From Lunularia cruciata (lineage: Eukaryota > Streptophyta > Marchantiopsida > Lunulariales > Lunulariaceae), in contig OX419757.1 of assembly GCA_948567375.1 (NCBI GenBank), positions 75,578,001 to 75,642,000 of the forward strand: DNA of 64,000 nt, in the 5' to 3' direction. Below the pieces are notes generated by a model. The model was not told where the DNA came from. It did not search any database and saw only the letters and a list, made by a program, of their open reading frames with translations. Each line of letters begins with the position of its first letter. Position 1 is the stretch's first letter. A program made the translations under genes and the position numbers. This document shows, in pieces, positions 1 to 11,487 of this stretch.

Positions 1-977
1 AGAGTATCCTACAGACTATCTTTGCCTGTTCTGTTTGGGAAACAGGGAGGTTAAGAAGGGACACGAGCTAATCCCTGATGAGCCGCCGGAGGAGGGTTCG
101 CACTACTGGCTCTCTCAGGAGAATCGGCGGTTTGAAATTTACTGCCACGCCAAACTGATGATAGGTCCGTATACACTTGTCGTCTATATTCTCTCTTTAC
201 TTCAGTGTAGTGAATCTAACTGGTCATCTGAATTGCATTTAAATCTAACACAAATGAGACAGATATGGAAGCCTCTCAAACTTTAGGTCAGGTCGTTTTC
301 CTGGGACCGTCAACACGCACCTTTCGCTTACTGTGATGATTGCGTTATGAACATTCTCACAGCTCTGGTGTTCTAAGAGCTTAGCTTCATGACTATGGTT
401 CTCGGGAAGTAGATGGTTTCATGGATTTGATATGGAAGCTGCTTTCACTTCCTTCAAATCTGTTTCCATATTTTGCTATCTTACGAGACGAAGACGTTTC
501 TAACTTCGTTCGTTCTGTATCTCGTCTGCAGTGGACGATGAATATCTCATCATTGGATCTGCCAATATCAATCAGAGGTCGATGGATGGAGGCCGTGACA
601 CGGAGATGGCAATGGGATCTTATCAACCGCAGTACACCCTTCATAATTCTCCATCGGGACCACGTGGAGAGGTTTACGGGTTCCGGATGTCACTTTGGTA
701 CGAACATCTCGGGTGTCTGCATCCTGAGTTTGACAAGGCTGGAACAGTTGAGTGTATGCGTAAAGTGCAAGAGCTTGCTGGTCACAATTGGCAGGAGTAC
801 ATTCGGCCACTACCAGTTGTAAGAGACTTGCCTGGCCATTTAATGGTCTATCCTTTTAATGTCGCTGAAGATGGTCAAGCAGTTTACACCGTGCCAGGTT
901 TCGAACATTTCCCGGACACTTCTGCTCCTATTCTAGGCGCTAAGGTCCCAAAACTTCCTGGAATTTTAACAGCTTAA
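1..977 (+). CDS. Phospholipase D, C-terminal part (two exons, 5' part outside window)
   Basis: Plant phospholipases D cleave the head group of membrane phospholipids to give phosphatidic acid. Two exons are visible: 1-164, running in from the left edge, and 532-977, ending in TAA at 975-977. The intron at 165-531 starts GT and ends CTGCAG, and it splits a Val codon inside the second catalytic motif. Exon 1 carries [10 protein letters not shown] and ends IYCHAKLMI; exon 2 continues with [20 protein letters not shown]. Together these give the complete second HKD motif (His-x-Lys-x4-Asp) followed by the G-S-x-N-x-NQRS signature. The C-terminus ends [15 protein letters not shown], resembling the ILGA-type ends of delta-like plant PLDs. 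About 200 of the usual roughly 800 residues are here. The C2 domain and first HKD motif lie upstream of the window. No break is seen, so the gene is probably functional. The subclass is uncertain. Confidence 0.93.
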
Positions 978-2174
978 ACGGGTGAGTTCCCCAGTAGAAT
1001 TCATCTGTTTGGAGAGTTGGCAGGTGATTGGGTCTACCCTTGTCACAAGAGATGTGGAAATTTAGTTCAGAGAGAATCCTACAAATCAGGCAAATGAGCA
1101 CAGAGTGGAGAATATTTTGAATCATTTCAAAATTCAACGGTTTTAGAAACTCCAACATCAAATTTAAACTGCTTCTGCAGTTTATGAATTCCCGGAACAC
1201 TCGACCCCTCCTAACAGGACTCGAACATAGTGAGCTGATTGATTTTCCTTCGGTAGAATCAGGTTACACATGTTGCAAAACCATCACTTTGAGTATGAGA
1301 ATATTTTCCTATCAGTGGGTCACAAATTTCCATGATCGGCAGTCATATGCCCTACATGGTTTGTAAAAGTTAGGTGTAGCCTCCTTCAGTGCATCAAAGG
1401 TTGTACATTGGGCCCCCCCGAGTTTGATTTTTAAATTTTAAATTGAGAATCCTGCAGCTTTCTTTCTTCCCTTGCGTCTTCAGATTATATGCATGTTTAG
1501 AAAGATCCATTTCATGTACCCACAACGGCACTGAAAGCGATATGATAATCACAACTGGCCATTTCCCCGTTAGGGACAGCGAATAAATCATCATCAGATA
1601 GAGAGGGACTCCTGACTCAACTTGCGTACTTTGCCATCATTCTACGCCCTGTACCGTTAGTAATAAGAGCGATATAAGCGGAACATAACTGTGTAAGAAT
1701 ACTTCACAACACAAAGTACGAAGAAAACTTAACCGGACAAGACTACGTCTTTTGGAATGGTAGTAACCAAAGTTCGAACATGGAATGAACCCACGGTTCA
1801 AACCGAACAGATTCGTTTCGCTCACAACTTCACAACTATCTGTTGAGGTGAGCAAATAACTGCAGCATGTACATAGTAGCATAAAGTGGCAAGAGCAATA
1901 GGCTTGAATCAATGAGCGAAGTAAAAGCTAGCGAGATGAAAGACGACTACTATTACCATGGCTCGTAAGCAATGTGACATATGAGCGAGCAGCCAATGGG
2001 CCTTTATGATATGGATCAGGCCTTGCAAACGTACGAGACATCTTAAAGGTGTGTAACAATATATAGTATATGAGCATCGTGAGGGTGGCTCGACTTATTC
2101 TGTTTGATCGCATAACATAGTTTATAGGCAACGGCGAATATTCAACTGCTTATGTGAAGGTGTGGATAAGTAAA
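978..2174. other. Downstream of phospholipase D, no gene seen
   Basis: This stretch should include the 3' UTR of the phospholipase D gene. Reading frames on both strands are short and resemble no family I know. A run of seven C lies near 1412-1418. I see no RNA gene and no clear repeat here. Confidence 0.5.
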
Positions 2175-2229
2175 GACGCGCATAGGATTGCACGAAGGAT
2201 GGAAGACCCCATCACGGCGTACAAAGGAA
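2175..2229 (-). repeat. R-tail copy 1 (truncated)
   Basis: Carries the AAGGATGG...GACCCCATC...CGTACAA core of the R-tail family and stops just after it, lacking the GGGGCTTAGCCCC end. The strand is given in the sense in which the tail follows the non-LTR element at 57-60 kb. This is one of the most diverged copies. Confidence 0.55.
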
Positions 2230-2263
2230 ACCAACACGGCTAACAACATGTGGAGAAGCCCGA

Positions 2264-3019
2264 TCGAGAAGAAAGGAGAACGCAGAAGAAAACTACATAA
2301 GAAGGGAGACAGGACAACAACCTAAGTAAACTACCATAGCTACTGTACTGAGAAGAAACATACACGTTAGGTTTTTATCCCGTACGGACGTTAGTTTCGC
2401 ATCAAACAGGAATAACCCCACTCGCAAAGGCAGATGAGAACACGGGGTGAAGGAAAGAAGCTAAATCGAGAAGAAAAGCAGCCGCATGTGAAAACAAGAA
2501 GGATGGGAAGATCACATCAAGCCGTACAAGGAAAAGACAAGGTGTTAAAATGAGGCTTAGCCCCAAAAGTATCGGTAAGAGAATCTGCACTACAGCACCT
2601 ACGATATCTGATTTAGATCGAGAAGAAACGGGAAGGCAGAAGATGACCTCAAGAGAAGGGAAAAGCAGGACAGTGGCCTAACTAAACTACCCTAGCAACT
2701 GCAACACTGAAAGGAAACACAAACGCTTACACTTGTCCTGTACGATTTCAGTTTCGCATGCAGATGGGGATAACTCCACTCGCAAAGACAGATGAGAAAC
2801 ACGGGCTTAATCGAAAAGAAGCCTAACCGAGAAGAAACGAGAAGGCAGAAGATGACCTCATGAGAAGGGAAAAGCAAGACAATAGCATAACAAAATTACC
2901 CGAGCAACTGCAACACTGAAAGGAAACACACAAGCTTAGAATTACCCGGTACGATTTCAGTTTCGCATGCAGATGCGAATAACTCCACTCGGAAAGGCAG
3001 ATGAGAAACACCGCCTTAC
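2264..3019. repeat. Three-unit tandem repeat, about 200 bp per unit
   Basis: Units start with CGAGAAGAAA at about 2264, 2618 and 2827. Each runs through a CAACACTGA-like block, a GTACG...AGTTTCGCAT block, ACTCGCAAAGGCAGATGAGAA-like text and back to GAGAAGAA. Units 2 and 3 (period about 209 bp) are very alike; unit 1 is more diverged. An R-tail copy at 2479-2564 sits between units 1 and 2. The many small frames on the minus strand are by-products of the repeat and not genes. Confidence 0.8.
2479..2564 (-). repeat. R-tail copy 2
   Basis: Contains GCCGCATG, AAGGATGGGAAGATCACATC, AAGCCGTACAAGG and ends in GGCTTAGCCCC. Nearly full length, lying between units 1 and 2 of the surrounding tandem repeat. 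Confidence 0.75.
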
Positions 3020-3437
3020 TGGAGAAGAAGCAGGGTAGGGTCTGCTTACATCGCTACCATAGCCACCATACTCAAAACAACTCATCACTGACATTAAAGT
3101 ACCACTTCTAACCATTGAAACACTCGTTTGCTTCCCCCGTCTTGTATATGATCCATCACCCCTAAGACACCCTGCTGCAATTGGGCTTGTCAGCGTGCAT
3201 GCATCCATCAAAATAGAATATTGCCAATAAAAATCACGGAAAGGCCATGCCGTGCCAACAATCGTTTCATAATGATAGATTACAGCCCCTAAGTATTCTC
3301 CGGCAGGAATAACAAGTAGTCTGTCTTAGATTCGTGTCTGTTTGTTCTTGACGTATGCTTACGACTTACTTGTGCATAGTTGCATGCTCTCGTTGCATGT
3401 TTATTCCTTCAGTCAACATTTAACGAAAAGGAAAGAC
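3020..3437. other. Intergenic, no gene seen
   Basis: No recognisable coding sequence or RNA gene. Frames are short and start without support. Confidence 0.4.
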
Positions 3438-3521
3438 GACCGCGTAGAAAAAATGAAGGATGGGAGGACCCCATCAAGCCGTACAAGGGAGAGATGAAAA
3501 AGGTAAAATGGGGCTAAGCCC
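3438..3521 (-). repeat. R-tail copy 3 (near full length)
   Basis: Begins GACCGCGTAG, then GAAGGATGGGAGGACCCCAT, CAAGCCGTACAAGGGAGAGA, and ends GGGGCTAAGCCC. It is one of the best-preserved copies, very close to copy 7 at 60346-60434 read in reverse complement. Confidence 0.85.
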
Positions 3522-3975
3522 AAACATTTAACTAGAAGTCACAAAGGGTCTCACATTCTCTTCTGATTGCACCTGAAGAAGTTGTACTTTCTTCAAGTAC
3601 GTGGCTGATGTAAGATGAAGTTTGTACTGTGAATGCATTTGGCTACGCTTTTCCGTGGTCGCTCGTGGCAGCATTTGCTGTTGTACTCTCACTCCTTGAA
3701 ATGATAATAAGCCAGCTTAATCGATCTCCGGAGTCCGGTGGGAATCTCAATGGCGAGAGTGCAACCACTACGGTTCGGTTGAACATGCCTTTGACAGTCC
3801 TGTTCAAGTACAAAGACACGCACTACTTCGCTTCTCAAGTTCATCCACTTGGCGACTTGCTACTTAATGCGGCCCAAAGTCGTTGTTGGCGCGTTTCACT
3901 GCTGCAATTGAGAGCCGAGCTGTGTCGTAAGGCTCCCGGGATTGTGGTGGGAGTCAAGTTAAATAATACAAATTG
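3522..3975. other. Unassigned stretch with one weak open frame
   Basis: The plus frame 3629-3976 stays open for about 115 codons but begins at a GTG, not an ATG, and matches no family I know. It ends just where base composition falls sharply to AT-rich. I treat it as unassigned. Confidence 0.3.
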
Positions 3976-4507
3976 ACTATCACATATACTGTACCTTGTC
4001 ATAATCTATTTTGAGATCTAGAGCATGGTCGTTTAAGTAACTAGGTAATTATATTTTAATTTTTTGGTTAATTATTTCAAGTATAAAGTGATTACTCCAT
4101 TTCTTTTGTAATATAAAATATTTTATTTAATGATTTTATTTTATAAATCATAAATAATTATATTTTGCAAACTCACTTTTGGAGTCTATAAAAAAATTTT
4201 GTTTCCCATCAAAAGTTTATTTATATTTGAATCATATCTAACAATAAAATTTTTTCTTAAATAAAATCATTATATCTCAATACACATGATTAAATAGAGA
4301 ATTCTAAGTTTGAAATTTTAGATTTTCGGGATTTTTCCCTTAAGTTCATGAAATATAAAAAAAAATTAACAATTTTTTTATCATACTATATATGAAAATA
4401 TTAAGATATAACATACATGATTATATATGATATTAATATATGATTAAGTTAAAATGTTTTCCTAACTTGTAGTTATCAATGACATAAACTGATCTCTATA
4501 AATTTTA

Positions 4508-4545
<38 letters not shown>

Positions 4546-5600
4546 TATTTATATATTTATATTGGGTTTGAAAGACATATTGAGAGAAAAGTTGAAATTT
4601 TATTATAAATATTAATTTATAATCAATTAACAAAACTACATGGAAGTAAAGAAAGACCTATTTTAAAATCACAGGGACTTTTTTTTTGTTGAAGTGACAA
4701 GCTGTCAATTTAAATATATTCAATAAAATTAAAACAATTAAACTTAATTACATTCTGATCATTTTAATATCATTTTAGAAAGCAATTCCAAATTTAAATC
4801 TTGTAGTTTTACAACTTTATATATCTAAATGTACCTGTAATTATATTTTCTTTTTAGCAAGATACTTCCATTTTTGCTTGTTTGTATTTAGTTTTAGGTC
4901 TTCCTTATCAACCTTATATTAATCTTGTTTTCTTATTTTTTGAGACTAATTCATTATAAGAGTTTTTATATGTTTTATCAATGATTAAATTATTATGTTA
5001 TAAAATTTTTATTATATAATAAAATTTTCATTTACCAAAAAATCTACTAAAACAATAACGGGTTACTCTGGTGTGGTATTAAAGCAACAATATAATACAT
5101 TGTTAAGTTGATAGTGACCATAATGCAGCTAATTTCTGTATGAATTTTATTACAAATATTTGAAAAAAGAGTGGCTTAATATGCTTTATTACCTTGAGCA
5201 TTTAAGAATTTACTAAAAACAGTGATATATGTAACTAAGAAGAAATTTTTTATAGAAAATAAATCAATAAATCTTAATGTGTGACTGAATATTTTTTTAA
5301 TATTTTATATAATCAGTAATTATGGTAAATATTCATAATTAAATTGATGTTATTTACTCTATAATATCATGTAAAAGAATGTCATGAATTATCTTATTCT
5401 GATATCATAAAAGTTTGTACTTGAAATATACATAGTCTAAATGTAAACACTACACTAACCATTTCAATGTATGTATTGAATTTTATAAAATAAAAAATGA
5501 ATTTAGTTTCTATAATCTTCCCTTTTATCCAACTAATAAATCTTTTTCATATTTTATATTCTTGTACATCCCTGAACTTCCTGTAGAATACACTGTAATT
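3976..5600. other. Very AT-rich tract without genes
   Basis: Composition changes abruptly near 3975 from mixed to strongly AT-rich and stays so for about 1.6 kb. No frame of note, no RNA gene. It contains a long AT dinucleotide run. Confidence 0.7.
4510..4542. repeat. (AT)n microsatellite
   Basis: Uninterrupted alternating AT run of about 33 bp inside the AT-rich tract. Confidence 0.95.
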
Positions 5601-5776
5601 GATCTTCACACATTGTGGACGTGTTGATTTAACTCCTCTGTCGATTTTGAATAAGGACAGACAAACTTTTATGTACTATTTGAGGTGTGTCGTATTATTT
5701 GGACATTTACCATATGAAGTAAAAGGTTGATACTTGAAAATTTTTTACATGATTATACGCCATATAAAATTTATAC

Positions 5777-6031
5777 AGAGATCATGTGTATTCTGTAGTG
5801 AACAAACTTGTTAGTGTCCTGAATAAGTGTCTATCGTCATGGGCGACATTCTCAACTTGCAAGATGTCAAATAGATGCCTAACATTCCAGTTTATCTAGA
5901 GATCATGTGTATCCTATTGTGGGACGAACTCGTTAATGTCCTGAATAACTGTTTCTATAGTCATGGGCAACATTCTCAATTGAAGCATCGCACGAGATGA
6001 TTCTTGCAAATGACAAATGGATGCCTAACAC
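5777..6031. repeat. Tandem duplication, about 120-bp unit
   Basis: Copy 1 (5777-5897) and copy 2 (5898-6031) share AGAGATCATGTGTAT, TTAGTGTCCTGAATAA / TTAATGTCCTGAATAA, GTCATGGGC(G/A)ACATTCTCAA and AATAGATGCCTAACA / AATGGATGCCTAACA. A third partial block (CACACGAGATGATTCT ... CCTAACAC) follows to about 6077. Non-coding. Confidence 0.85.
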
Positions 6032-6077
6032 CTCACACGAGATGATTCTCACTAAATGACAAATAGGCCTAACACGT

Positions 6078-7169
6078 GAGCATAAGAAAGACTGGATAAG
6101 ATTTTCCGTAGTGCTGTGCTTTTCCGTCTTCCTTACTTTCACAAACTGAGAGAACAACAATTTACTGTCAAAAGTTGAAAGCGTGTGTGACGTTAGGCCA
6201 TCAATGTGTTGAAAAGCGAGTGTCATGATGAAGGCGCAGATTGCATTGGAAGCGTGGCGATCCCGCAAAAGCCCAACTTGTTTCGACTTCCAAATACTCA
6301 ATGACAGGTACAACTAACGTAAAAGAATACAACCACTGACTACATGTTTCACTTTCAAATACTCCATGAAAAATATGATCAGCATAAAACACAAGCACTG
6401 ACAAGATTACGAAGCACACTGTCGCTGTTGCACATCATCAAACAATCAACTCTTCACGTAAAATTGCATATTTACATCGAGAAAGCTTGCAGCAACGAGA
6501 TGCAATGTTTTCTGGGTGTAGGAAGTCTACACTGGTCTAGTAAATCTATACTTCAGTTATGCCGCCTCCCATCCTCCGCCTCGTTCTAATAGTATAGTAA
6601 TCTCCACCGGTAAGACTGAGTATGCCTAGACCCTAATCACTCACAAATGCTCCAGAAAAAGACATGAACATCTGCGCTCTATCCGCAGTGACATGCAACA
6701 GTTGAATGAGTCTCAAGTGCTGATGAATGCAATCAACCTTCCTCACCAAGGTCTAAACTCTTTGATGAGCTTCAATTGCGAGAGGATTGGAGATTCCTTC
6801 CTCGTACTGAAGTATCAAGCACTGTCATCACAAACTCTTCGACAGATGGAGCACAATAATCTAAAGTACCCAATGCCCAACGTTGAACGATCGACCGTCT
6901 CAATCTCAAACCACGTGAAATAACCCTCAGAAAAAGTGAGGGCCAATAATAGCATCACCTCCCAAGCCAATATCATCAATTCTCTGTCAATTCATCAGGT
7001 CGTGAGCATCCATCCCCTTTGAGTTCCAAGAACAAGAAAACTTCCTACAATTCATACATTAAGACGCTCTCCATCTCTGGCCAGGGCAGGGGATTGCGTC
7101 GTTGCAATGCTAGTAGTTTACTCTGCAGACTGCAATCGGTGGCAGTTGGTCGTTAGCTGCAGAGGTGGA
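6078..7169. other. Downstream flank of the endosulfine gene, no separate gene seen
   Basis: Probably includes the 3' UTR of the minus-strand gene that ends at 7170. Plus frames at 6344-6589 and 6693-6923 are open but resemble nothing and lack support. Confidence 0.45.
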
Positions 7170-7568
7170 TTACTTGGGGTTGCCATCGTTTTCCAGAACG
7201 TTGACAGCACCGTTTGGGTCCGATTCCCCTTGTCCTTCGCCTTCTTCTCCATCCGGATGTTCAAGGTATGCCGATCTCCTCGCGGGGAGGTTCTGATGAG
7301 GGGTCGGTTGGAGTTTAGGGCGCAGGGCCTCCATTGGACTCCGGTGTGGTTTGATTCCAGAAGCCCCTGGAGCTCCTTGCTTGTTCAGGGCCCAATCCGC
7401 CGAGTCAAAAAATGCCCTCTCGTGATCCTTTGAAATCAGTGAAGGTTTCTTCGGGATCAGCCCTCCGTATTTTTTCTTCAGCATGGCTTCCTGTTGCTGG
7501 GGTGTTGGCATTGCTTCCTCATCTGAAGCCCGATCCGCCACCTGATTACTTCCACCAGCACTCGCCAT
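7170..7568 (-). CDS. Endosulfine/ARPP-19 family protein (PP2A regulator)
   Basis: In other eukaryotes endosulfines are small soluble proteins that, once phosphorylated by Greatwall-type kinases, bind and inhibit PP2A-B55. The start is ATG at 7568; the preceding GTG is not needed. The stop is TAA at 7172-7170, giving 132 residues. The conserved core KKYGGLIPKKPSLISKDHER (about residues 32-51) runs into FDSADW (54-59), the plant form of the animal FDSGDY site, so Ser56 is the expected phospho-acceptor. A second conserved block, MEALRPKLQPTPHQNLPARR, follows, then an acidic low-complexity tail. The length suits the family, with no stop or frameshift. The gene appears to be one coding exon. The opposite strand is open across part of it, but that is a shadow. 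A GA-rich leader lies upstream on the sense strand. Family assignment is firm; function here is by inference. Confidence 0.93.
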   Translation of the reverse strand: MASAGGSNQVADRASDEEAMPTPQQQEAMLKKKYGGLIPKKPSLISKDHERAFFDSADWALNKQGAPGASGIKPHRSPMEALRPKLQPTPHQNLPARRSAYLEHPDGEEGEGQGESDPNGAVNVLENDGNPK

Positions 7569-10551
7569 CACCTTTCGATGTTCTCTGCTCCCGATTCTTC
7601 ACCTCTCGCTCAGATCTATCTATCTATTCCCCGTCACTGATACGACTTACTCGATCCGGCAGGGTAGTAGTGTAAATGACCCCCTCAAATACAAATACAA
7701 CGCGAAACTGCAAAGTTGCCTCGGGACTAAGAATAAATCCTCCTCAACCCAACCACTACCTCCATCTCTCAATCGGCGCTGACATCCCCCTCATCAGGCC
7801 GTCTGCAAACCCAGGACTTGGGCAGGAGCGGCCGCCGGAGAGATGCCAACTGCTAAGGCAGACAGGCAGGACGAATTGTATGATCTGATAATCACCACCT
7901 TCACTTTCACATTCACCTTCAACACTGTGGGGTGGTTGTCCTCCACCTTGGATATCACGCTCCTCAAGTCGGGCAACACGGGTATCTTCCTCACTACCGT
8001 AGTAGATCTGAATCATCTACAACCACCCTGACCTTACTCGACTGGCTCTGTTCCTGTTTGTTCTGGTTCCGGTTCAGTTCATCATGATAATCTATCTCCT
8101 CCACTCCGCATTTGCTCCAGGTCGTGGCGTTTAGTGCCACGGTCAGCTTAGGTCACAACCTTAGGATTTCGAATTCCATCGACAGAATCTCTACTTAATC
8201 GGAGCTGATTGATTGCCTTTTCATGAGGAGCTGCGTGTGGGGCTATGTACTACTGGAGTCACGCGCTCCACTTACTGACGGCGACGATGGGGTCCCGTCG
8301 CAGTCAATTTCAAACAAATACTAGACCACCAAGCGGATATCAATTTGAAAGTAATATTAAACATTAGCTAATAATCAGATGGTATTTTTGCATAAGTCAA
8401 TTCATAGATTTTTGAAATTTTAGAATAGGTTTTTTGTTTTTATCGTTTTCTAAATATTTCTTTTATTTAAAAATTAATTTAATTAACTATATTATAATAA
8501 ATTAAAAATGTTAATATTATATGAATAATTTTATAAGATTAATAAATTTTGATTTGATTAATTAATAACTAAAAATTATATTACAAAATAATTTTTAAAT
8601 CATAAATAAATGTTTACTTATAGAATTTGAATTTCTGGATTATAAATATTTTTCTTATTCCTAGCCCCATCGACACGACTCGCCACCGACGGACCCGTCA
8701 ACGTTCTCCAACGTGGGGAGCCCCTTGCTTGGCAGCTCTAAAGGTGCTGCTGCTGGTGGTGACTTTATTTGTCAACCTTTTTTGTCGACGATCGAACGTC
8801 CTCTGATTTGCTCTGATCTTATGATCTTCTCCTCCCACTGACAATGACGACGACGACGACATCGGGGGGCTTAACAAGAAAGAAGGAAAAGGAACTCAAT
8901 CACACGAAATCGCGATCCCCGTGCAAATTCTCGCCAGATTCTCTGGTGTGCGTGCGATCTCCTTACGTCTCCTCCACCGCCCAAACTTGGTATGCTAGTA
9001 GCATTTCTTCTTTTCTCGTATCCCAGTGTTCTGCAATTTCTTCCTCTCCTGATAATCCTGCATGCTGTTGATGACGCTGAGAGATATGATTTCCCGCTTA
9101 ATTACGAACCGGTAAAATACAGATCAATCATTGCGAGTGTTTTTATTCCGTGGTTGGGAGAAATGGCGTAAGGCTCTGTCATTTCTTGGCTTTTCTTGCC
9201 ATCGAGCTGGATAGATTGGACGCGTGAGGTGCATGTCTTTGACGCGTGAGGTAGCCTTCGTAGTCTTCATTCTTGAGGCTCGTGTGTTTCCCTTTCCTCT
9301 AATTTTTTGCCCGTCTTTTCCTCGTAGCTGGTTGAAGCACTGAAAATGAGGATGAGATAGTGGGAAGATTTTCTTCTCGATTTCCAAATTTGTAGCCTGT
9401 GTCCTCCTCTGTTGCTGCGCGTGGTTTGTTCTTTTACTCCTCCGAGGATACTAGGGAGTCGAAACTGAGTAATATTTCTTGTGCTGCCCCTTACACGTTT
9501 TACCTACGGCTTCACTTGAATTGCGCTGCGTCTCATCCGCGTTTTGCACGAACTTTAGTGAATGCAAATTTAGTTGATCCTTTCCAGAATAGTGGTTCAG
9601 AGAACTGTTCATGAGTTGATGGACGGATGGGTACTGTATTCCCTGGCATATCCGGGGTTCCTGTTTCCTGGATGCTGTGCAGACCGCTGAAGATACGCTT
9701 ACTATAAAACAGGTAATCCGTTCAAGATTTGCTTTTTGATGTAATATGATCCATGATCACAAACCTCGAAAGCATAGTTAAAGGTTCTCAGTTCCATCTC
9801 ATGAAGTATGTGGAGTACTTCTCTTGTCAGATGATTCTTTCACTTGATGCTTTCTCTGATATTGTGGAAGTCGCTGTTGAACGCTCTGAGATACTCACGG
9901 GGAGGAACAGGTGACGGCTTGCACTAGTTTATGCTGTTTTATTGAGGTTAATGTGGACTGCTTCCAGTAGTTTACTGAGGTGTGTGTCCGTGTGTTTGTT
10001 GCTTGACACCTGATCTGCTATATGCTGAACAAAGTTTTGATGTGTATGTTTCCGCCTGTACATCTAGTACTTGCTGATCTGAAAAGGGATGTTCTGAAAT
10101 CTACGAAGCTGTCGATTGAACTGGAAGAAAGGACAATATAAATTCAACAAGCATGTGGTCACTAGTTTTCCAGCACTGTTATATGCAATGCTCTTCCTGT
10201 CAGTCATTTCCGTCTTCCAGTTCACGATGACTGACAAATGTGTCTACAGAAAGAACTGTGGGTGGAAACAACCACCTTTGTTGCTTCAAGTGACATAGAA
10301 GGGAATGTCAGTTTGCTCTGTCGCTTGAACTGTCGTCTGCAGTAGTACTTTGCCTGAAGAGAGGAAGTCAAGCAGATTGTAAAAAGAAAGACTGAATGAC
10401 AGGAGCTAACATTTTGTTCAAAAAGAGAAGGAGATCGTAAAATGTAAAAAATTCATGATGACTTCTGATAAACATTATGCGACAATACGCAGGGAAACTT
10501 TCTACAACGGGATTAGTGGTCGTCCACTGATAGAGCTACGAGATCTCCGTC
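7569..10551. other. Intergenic region between two divergent genes, includes leaders
   Basis: This should hold the promoters and 5' leaders of the endosulfine gene (leftward) and the LURP-one-related gene (rightward). Composition is GC-richer at both sides with an AT-rich core at about 8380-8660. The plus frame at 8844-9071 begins ATGACGACGACGACGACG and may be leader sequence. No frame here resembles a known family. Introns in the leader are possible, but none can be fixed. Confidence 0.45.
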
Positions 10552-11487
10552 ATGGGGAGTTCACACAAGGGGAAGAGAAGTGAGCTGGACAAGTTGAATG
10601 ATCCCAACTTCATCGTTGAACTAGCAGTCGGACCCCCGATAGCAGAATTGGTGCCTCAAAACCCAGGAGCTGCTGATGGAGTAACGCTAGGGGGCAAATT
10701 CTTGAACAAACCAAGCAGATTCGTATTCAAGAAGGCACATCTGACAGCGGACGACAATAGAATATTTGATGCAGAGACTGGACACTTGGTGTGTGTCTCG
10801 CATCACTTTGGGAAGAACCCATATGAAAGTCTGGATCCCCTAGGAGTATCGGGCCAAAGCGATTACTGGCAGAGAAGTCACATACTAGGAGAATGGGAGT
10901 CTGTTTGTCATGTTACAGGATATCGTGGGATGCCCAGCTTCAAAGTGAGGCCGAAAACCTTTTCAGCGCATGGCAGGCAGTATGTACAAGACCATAAAGG
11001 AGAGCATACTTATTTCAACATTGCAAAGCAATCTCGTTTGAAGTCCATGTCGATCAGGCACAATCTCGTAGTATGTAAAGGAGAAACAGAGGATGATGTC
11101 TACGCTATTCTGGTGGATATGGCTGGTCGAACGATGCAGGTCGTCAACGAGAAAGAAGAGAGGGTGGCGCATATTGAGAAGTCAATGAAAACCTTGATGA
11201 TGAATGCTGCTTTTGGAGCAGGGTCTGAGTTGATGATCGATATTGCCCCAGGAGTAGATTGGACAGCCATTTTGGCCATTGTCATAGGGCTGAAACAGGT
11301 GGGCGAGCATTTCTTGAAGGATGCTGTGAGCAACTTTGTGCTGAATCCAGCACAGAATGCAGCGCAAGATTACGTGCTTGATGTAAGTGGTCTGCAGGGA
11401 GTTGCTGGTGATGTTGGACACCTGACAGACCAGGGAATCCGCAGCTTGAATATATTCCAGCAAATCATGAAAGAGTTTTATCACTAG
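10552..11487 (+). CDS. LURP-one-related (tubby C-terminal-like fold) protein
   Basis: A 311-residue protein in one exon, ATG at 10552 and TAG at 11485-11487. Family members share a tubby-like beta barrel round a central hydrophobic helix; some take part in plant defence responses, but the molecular role is mostly unknown. Visible features are IFDAETGHLVCVSHHFG (about residues 71-87), the later strand pattern VDMAGRTMQVVNEKEERVAH, and GSELMIDIAPGVDW (about 224-237) leading into the hydrophobic segment TAILAIVIGLKQ. That helix is the part I rely on most. The protein is longer than the usual 190-230 residues, with an N-terminal extension of about 60 residues rich in Pro and charged residues. There is no signal peptide. 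No break is visible. Paralogue identity cannot be decided. Confidence 0.78.
   Translation: MGSSHKGKRSELDKLNDPNFIVELAVGPPIAELVPQNPGAADGVTLGGKFLNKPSRFVFKKAHLTADDNRIFDAETGHLVCVSHHFGKNPYESLDPLGVSGQSDYWQRSHILGEWESVCHVTGYRGMPSFKVRPKTFSAHGRQYVQDHKGEHTYFNIAKQSRLKSMSIRHNLVVCKGETEDDVYAILVDMAGRTMQVVNEKEERVAHIEKSMKTLMMNAAFGAGSELMIDIAPGVDWTAILAIVIGLKQVGEHFLKDAVSNFVLNPAQNAAQDYVLDVSGLQGVAGDVGHLTDQGIRSLNIFQQIMKEFYH

Noticed and set aside
2402-3211. Row of small minus-strand frames with similar SYPHLHAKLKSY text
   Set aside because: They repeat because the DNA is a tandem repeat; nothing suggests translation.
3629-3976. 115-codon plus-strand frame
   Set aside because: Starts at GTG, not ATG, resembles no family, and ends at the edge of an AT-rich tract.
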